This document shows, piece by piece, positions 44,534 through 48,555 of a stretch of DNA of 48,555 nt. Position 1 is the first letter of the stretch. The number at the start of each line of letters is the position of its first letter. The notes beneath the pieces were generated by a model. It was not told the DNA's origin and did not search any database. It saw only the letters and a list, made by a program, of their open reading frames with translations. This DNA comes from Adlercreutzia muris (lineage in GTDB: Bacteria > Actinomycetota > Coriobacteriia > Coriobacteriales > Eggerthellaceae). The stretch lies in the NCBI RefSeq assembly GCF_008831045.1, contig NZ_WAJS01000022.1, positions 1 through 48,555 on the forward strand. Direction: 5' to 3'. The translations under genes were made by a program, and so were the position numbers.

Positions 44534-45811
44534 TTGAATCCGTCGCTGACATTCATCCATGCCTCCGATTTGCATATCGGTGCCCCCTTTCGCGGTTTAA
44601 GGGAGCTGTCGGAGGAGTGGGCGCGGCGGCTTTCCGATGCCATTCCCGCCGCCTGGGATCGGGTGGTGGAAGCGGCGCTGTCCCGCAAGGTGGACTTTGT
44701 AGTGGTGGCCGGCGACATCTTCGATTCCACCCGTGCCTCCTACCGCGATTACCTGCGCTTCTTCGACGGCCTCAAGAAACTCGACGCCGCAGGTATTCCC
44801 TCCTATCTATGCACGGGAAACCACGATCCGCTGAGCCTGTGGCAGAGGGACTTCTTCGCATTGCCGGCATCGGCCACGATGCTCGCCGCCGATCGGCCCG
44901 ACTTCGCTCTCTATGAGCGGGGAGGCGAACCCCTTGCCATCATCGGCGGCCGGGGATATCCGAACAAGGTGTGGTCGCCCCAGGAGGACATTGCCGCAGG
45001 CGTCACCCGTGACGCTGCCGAGAAGGCCCTCGGCCCCCGCGCCGCAGCAGCTCCTTTTGCCGTGGGCGTGCTGCACACGGGGCTGACGCTCGATCCTGTG
45101 AAAGCGCCCACTGACCCGGCGGCCTTACTGCGCGCTGGCATGGACTATTGGGCCCTCGGCCACATCCATCGTCGCTACGCGAACGACGATTCCGATCCGC
45201 GCATCGTGTTCTCCGGCTGCATCCAAGGGCGCGATGTGAGGGAAACGGGTCCGCGGGGCGTCTACGTCGTTACGCTGGCTGAACAGCGTCCTCCAGCTCT
45301 GACGTTCATCCCCACGGCCTCGGTAGTATGGGAGCAGCTTGAGGTCGACGTGTCCGACTGCGCCAACATTCCGGCCTTGGTTGACAAGGTGATGCGGGAA
45401 TTGTTCGCCGTGAACGGCACTGTCTCCTGCGAGATGATGGTGTCTCGCATTACGCTGACCGGATCTTCGGGTCTGCATGAGGTGCTCGGCCGCCCCGGCG
45501 TGCTCGACGATGTGCGGTCCTCTGTTAACGATGCCTATAGTGAATTCTTCTGCGATGCGCTCATCGACCGCACGCGAGCGCCCCTCAACGAGGAAGCCCT
45601 GCGGGCCGAGGGCATGTTCCCGGCGGTATTCCTGCGCACGGCCGACGCCATGGCCGCTGATGTGACAGGCCAGATCGATTACATCCAGGAGGAGTTTCTC
45701 GCGCGGAACATCCCGCTCACAGCGGCGCTTTCCGAAAAGAAAGCTCGATGCCTCGCCGCCGAGGCCGCCGATCTGGTGCTCGACCTGCTCGTGCAGGGAG
45801 GCGATGCGTGA
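44534..45811 (+). CDS. Metallophosphoesterase nuclease, SbcD/YhaO-like
   Basis: This is a 425-residue calcineurin-like phosphoesterase of the Mre11/SbcD group. Metal-binding motifs are ASDLHIG (Asp12, His14), AGDIFDS (Asp61), GNHDP (Asn96, His97), VLHTG and GHIHRR. The C-terminal part (about 270-425) is a YhaO-type extension of unknown partner contacts. The TTG start follows AGGAAG. Its stop overlaps the start of the ATPase gene (TGATG), so the pair is coupled, as in YhaO-YhaN or SbcD-SbcC. DNA-end processing is likely. It begins 9 bp after dnaB. Confidence 0.88.
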   Translation: MNPSLTFIHASDLHIGAPFRGLRELSEEWARRLSDAIPAAWDRVVEAALSRKVDFVVVAGDIFDSTRASYRDYLRFFDGLKKLDAAGIPSYLCTGNHDPLSLWQRDFFALPASATMLAADRPDFALYERGGEPLAIIGGRGYPNKVWSPQEDIAAGVTRDAAEKALGPRAAAAPFAVGVLHTGLTLDPVKAPTDPAALLRAGMDYWALGHIHRRYANDDSDPRIVFSGCIQGRDVRETGPRGVYVVTLAEQRPPALTFIPTASVVWEQLEVDVSDCANIPALVDKVMRELFAVNGTVSCEMMVSRITLTGSSGLHEVLGRPGVLDDVRSSVNDAYSEFFCDALIDRTRAPLNEEALRAEGMFPAVFLRTADAMAADVTGQIDYIQEEFLARNIPLTAALSEKKARCLAAEAADLVLDLLVQGGDA

Positions 45812-47991
45812 TGGCGCGGACGACCCCCTTTCTGCGCTATCTGCGCATCGAGCGCTTTGGTCGCTTCCATGACAAGACCGTGGGTCCTTTCGATGAGCAT
45901 CTGAACATCGTCTACGGTGGCAACGAAGCGGGCAAAACCACCCTGGCCGCCTTCGTCGGCGGCGTGCTGTTCGGATGGGAGGAGGCCCGCGGCCGGCGGA
46001 ACACCTACAAGCCCGCCGGTGCCGAGCGGAGCGGGAGCCTGATCTTCTCCGACGGCCGCACGCTCTCGCGCACGCGCAATGTCGATGGTATCGACGGGGA
46101 CGCAGCCCTGGTGGAGGATATCGACAGGGACACCTTCCGCACAATGTTCTCCTTGAACAGCGACGAGTTGCGCAGTTTGCGGAATACGACCGACACTACG
46201 GCGAAGCTGCTCACGGCCGGCTCGGGCACCTCGTCGTCGCCAGCCCATGCTCTTGCCCAAGTGAGCGAGCGCTTGGCGGCGTTCACCTCCCGCGCGGCTG
46301 GGGCCACGCAGTCCATTCCGCAGTTGATCGCCCTGCGCAACGAGCTGCGCGAGCGACAGAATGAAGCCGCCGACCAGGCCGACCGCTGGCGCGCCCAAGA
46401 CCGCGAGCTGCACGAGCTGGAGCCGGAACGCGCGGCCATGGCCGAGCGGGTTGACGAGAGCAATCGGCTCATCGAATCGCTCTCCTCGGCCCGGGCGGCC
46501 CTGGAGGCTCTCGACGGGGAACGGGACAAGCTGGAGCAGGAGATCGAACGGCTTGAGGGGGTTCAGGCCGCCGCAACCTCTGAGCAGCGAGAACGCGAGT
46601 GCGGGGCGGGGGCGTCCTTGGCTCGTCTGAGCTCCAACGAGGACCGCGCCCTGCGCGACCGTCTCGACGCCCTCGCGGCCCAGCAGGCCCGTCTTGCCCA
46701 CGGCACCGATGTCGCTCGGGCGAATTACACCTCGTCGGCAGCGGTGTACGAGGCTCTGCTGGAGACGGAGAACGGTCGCGACGAGCAGCAGCGCTTACGG
46801 ACAGATCGGCGCATTCAAGTGGCTTTCTGCGTGGTCATCCCCGCCGTGCTATTCCTGCTGGGCGTGCCCCTGTTCATCGAGGGCCGCGATCGCGGAGCCC
46901 TCAGCTATATGGCCATCGGCTTCCTGCTCACGGTATTTGCCGCATTGCTGGCCCTCGGCGGCTTCGCTTTGCTCTTCCGCCCCAGCAAGCACGACACTGC
47001 GCTCAAGGAGCGTTTCCAGGATGCCCACTGGGTCATGGTGCAGGATAAGAAGAAGCTCGAGGCGTGCCAGGCGGAGGAGCGGCAGGCTCAGATTCGTCTC
47101 GCAGAGGAGCTGGAAGAGCTTGGACTTGGGGCCGCCGATGGCTCTCTGCGCCAGGCTCGGGTGCTCTTGGACGAGGCGCGCGATGCCCGCGCCGATGCGG
47201 CGCTGTGCCGTCAGCGCCAGCAGGCGGCGGCAGCTCGGGCGGCTCAAGCCAGCGTCCGCTTGGCCGAGATCCGCCGGGAACGGGCGGCGGCCACGGCTCG
47301 GGCGGGCCTTCCTCCCGAGGCCCACCTCTCCGAGGTAGAGGCCGAACTCGAGCGCCGCTTGCGTCAACGGGCCGGGCTGCTAGAGGCCTTCGAGTCCATG
47401 AACCAGCGAGCCGGCGAGTTGGCGACCATCCTCTCCCAGGCCGAGGCTGAGGGCTCGTTCGATCGCTACAAGATCGAGGTGCAGCAGGTATCCACGCGCC
47501 TTGACGAGGCCCGGGCCGACTTTGCCCGCCTGCTCCTCGCTAAGCGCATGCTCCAAGCGGCCATCGCCACCTGGGAATCGAAGCAGCAGCCGGAGGTGTA
47601 CGCGAAGGCGAGCCGTCTCCTGTCTCTCATGACCGAGGGTCGTTGGACGGCGGTGGAGCTCTCTTCTGGGGGAACCCTGTTGGTGGCCGATGCGGCTCGA
47701 TGCACGCGCGAGCCTGTCCATCTGTCCCTTGGAACATGTCAGCAGCTGTACTTGGCTCTGCGCATCGCCCTGCTCACGAGCGCCGACAATGTCGGCCGCG
47801 CTATCCCCATTCTCGCCGACGACATTCTCGTGAACTTCGACGATCGCCGCCGCATCGGCGCCGCCCAGGCGTTGGTGGAACTGGCCCGAACCCGCCAGGT
47901 CATTCTGTTCACCTGCCACCCAGAGGTGGTGCGGGTTCTGAAGAAGGCCGCCAAGCAGGCCGACTGCTCGACCGTGATCATCGATTTGTAG
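45811..47991 (+). CDS. YhaN-like AAA/SMC ATPase with transmembrane hairpin
   Basis: This is a 726-residue Rad50/SbcC-group ATPase. Walker A is GGNEAGKTT (36-44). Coiled-coil arms (about 190-330 and 390-600) flank two transmembrane helices (about 334-355 and 366-388). The signature LSLGTCQQLYLALRIA lies near 638 and Walker B ILADDILVNFDD near 666. A membrane hairpin in place of a zinc hook at the coil tip is seen in YhaN proteins. The ATG at 45811 overlaps the nuclease stop, and GGGAGG lies upstream. It probably forms a membrane-attached complex with the preceding nuclease; its substrate is unknown. Confidence 0.87.
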   Translation: MARTTPFLRYLRIERFGRFHDKTVGPFDEHLNIVYGGNEAGKTTLAAFVGGVLFGWEEARGRRNTYKPAGAERSGSLIFSDGRTLSRTRNVDGIDGDAALVEDIDRDTFRTMFSLNSDELRSLRNTTDTTAKLLTAGSGTSSSPAHALAQVSERLAAFTSRAAGATQSIPQLIALRNELRERQNEAADQADRWRAQDRELHELEPERAAMAERVDESNRLIESLSSARAALEALDGERDKLEQEIERLEGVQAAATSEQRERECGAGASLARLSSNEDRALRDRLDALAAQQARLAHGTDVARANYTSSAAVYEALLETENGRDEQQRLRTDRRIQVAFCVVIPAVLFLLGVPLFIEGRDRGALSYMAIGFLLTVFAALLALGGFALLFRPSKHDTALKERFQDAHWVMVQDKKKLEACQAEERQAQIRLAEELEELGLGAADGSLRQARVLLDEARDARADAALCRQRQQAAAARAAQASVRLAEIRRERAAATARAGLPPEAHLSEVEAELERRLRQRAGLLEAFESMNQRAGELATILSQAEAEGSFDRYKIEVQQVSTRLDEARADFARLLLAKRMLQAAIATWESKQQPEVYAKASRLLSLMTEGRWTAVELSSGGTLLVADAARCTREPVHLSLGTCQQLYLALRIALLTSADNVGRAIPILADDILVNFDDRRRIGAAQALVELARTRQVILFTCHPEVVRVLKKAAKQADCSTVIIDL

Positions 47992-48115
47992 AACCCGTCC
48001 GCTGCTGTGCGGCGCCCCTGTCGTCCCGACGCTTCCCTCGGGCTTCCCCTCATGTGCGGCCAGGTCCTTTCCCTCGGTGTCTTCGCCCTTTGGAAAAGAC
48101 CCGTAGCTGCCGAAC

Positions 48116-48142
48116 TGAACTGCGTCCCAAAACTTGGACGAA
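48116..48142. repeat. Terminal inverted-repeat end of an IS3-family element
   Basis: The sequence begins TGAACTGCGTCCCAAAAC and continues to 48142, just past the transposase stop. Starting with TG and GTCCCAAAA fits IS3-family termini. The partner end is not seen in the window. Confidence 0.55.
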
Positions 48143-48152
48143 TTAGTAAGGA

Positions 48153-48428
48153 CTAAGCTGCTAAGGACTGATTTCGGAATTCCTCCGGAGTCAGTCCTTT
48201 CAGTTTAACCTGTCGTCTCCTCGTATTCCAATGAACGATGTAAGCGTCCAGATCTTTCTTGAACTCTTCGAAGGTAGCCCATTTCCGACCCTTGAAGAAC
48301 TCATCTTTGATATGACCGAAGATCTGCTCGGTAGCCCCGTTGTCGATGCAGTTGCCCTTTCTCGACATGCTCTGCACGATGCCATGCTCTCTCAGTCGCT
48401 CGGCCCAGGCCCTCTGCTGGTATTGCCA
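48153..48428 (-). pseudogene. C-terminal fragment of an IS3-family transposase (OrfB)
   Basis: The last 91 codons of an IS3/IS150-type integrase core are present: WQYQQRAWAERLREHGI, then MSRKGNCIDNGATEQIFGHIKDEFF with the third catalytic residue (Glu in ATEQ), then YIVHWNTRRRQVKLKGLTPEEFRNQSLAA. Upstream of the Trp codon the frame hits a TGA after one codon, and the HSDQG block expected there is missing, so the element is truncated or rearranged at about 48428. It is a remnant of mobile DNA next to the YhaN-like gene. Confidence 0.85.
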
Positions 48429-48484
48429 GAGTCAATTTGCGAGGTTAGCCGAACGGCCCCTTCCAGAGCGAGGATTCCTCCGCA

Positions 48485-48507
48485 CTCAGCTGAACAGTTC
48501 AGCTGAG
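48485..48507. promoter_or_regulatory. 23-bp near-perfect palindrome
   Basis: CTCAGCTGAAC (48485-48495) and GTTCAGCTGAG (48497-48507) are perfect inverted arms around one base. There is no U-tract. It may be an operator or a site linked to the truncated IS; no gene on its right is visible. Confidence 0.35.
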
Positions 48508-48555
48508 TATGAGAATGGCCCTTGCAGGACCGACACTGCGGCATGGGGATGCGGT

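Overview
The window is a bacterial replication-origin region, most likely from a Coriobacteriia actinobacterium of the Eggerthellaceae type. This is inferred from gene order, GC-rich coding sequence, frequent GTG/TTG starts and the absence of an outer-membrane system; the genus cannot be told. The presumed oriC lies in the gene-free stretch 20905-21667. To its left, dnaN, recF, gyrB and gyrA run leftward. To its right, a GHKL-ATPase/winged-helix gene and dnaA run rightward. They are followed by the conserved rpmH-rnpA-yidD-yidC-jag-rsmG-parA-parB series. Five ParB-binding (parS) sites with 14-16 of 16 consensus bases lie between 19.8 and 30.6 kb, and a sixth variant lies at 43.0 kb.

Left accessory region (1-12.2 kb, all minus strand). 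This is a cell-surface fibre or biofilm-matrix locus. In order of transcription it encodes a 1237-residue beta-helix/CnaB adhesin, two small proteins with SipW-type signal peptides (TasA-like), a protein ending in a sortase-like LSQTG anchor, and a MucBP-domain protein with a C-terminal membrane anchor. After an intrinsic terminator come a SipW-type signal peptidase and a very large repeat-bearing surface protein that runs off the left edge. The two large adhesin genes share an identical 15-bp upstream motif. Next come tRNA-Ala and tRNA-Ile, each with its own hairpin terminator, and a DUF151-type nuclease gene.

Centre (13.5-32.6 kb). This holds DNA topology, replication, membrane-protein insertion and segregation genes, then a 23S rRNA/tRNA methyltransferase (rlmN) and a D-Ala-D-Ala ligase that share a divergent promoter region. 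Several parS sites sit in long perfect palindromes at gene 3' ends and may double as terminators. A textbook intrinsic terminator also lies inside the rnpA coding sequence.

Right (32.6-48.6 kb). This part carries a DnaQ-exonuclease/DinG-helicase fusion, a membrane coiled-coil protein, an M28-like membrane peptidase split by an insertion of about 630 residues, and tRNA-Arg(CCU). Then come rpsF-ssb-rpsR-rplI, dnaB, and a YhaO/YhaN (SbcD/SbcC-like) nuclease-ATPase pair whose ATPase has a transmembrane hairpin in its coiled coil. The window ends in an IS3-family transposase remnant.

Part-2 highlights are the SipW/TasA-like surface locus with its shared upstream motif, the parS-palindrome-terminator overlaps, the GHKL-wHTH gene beside dnaA, the terminator inside rnpA, and the interrupted M28 peptidase.
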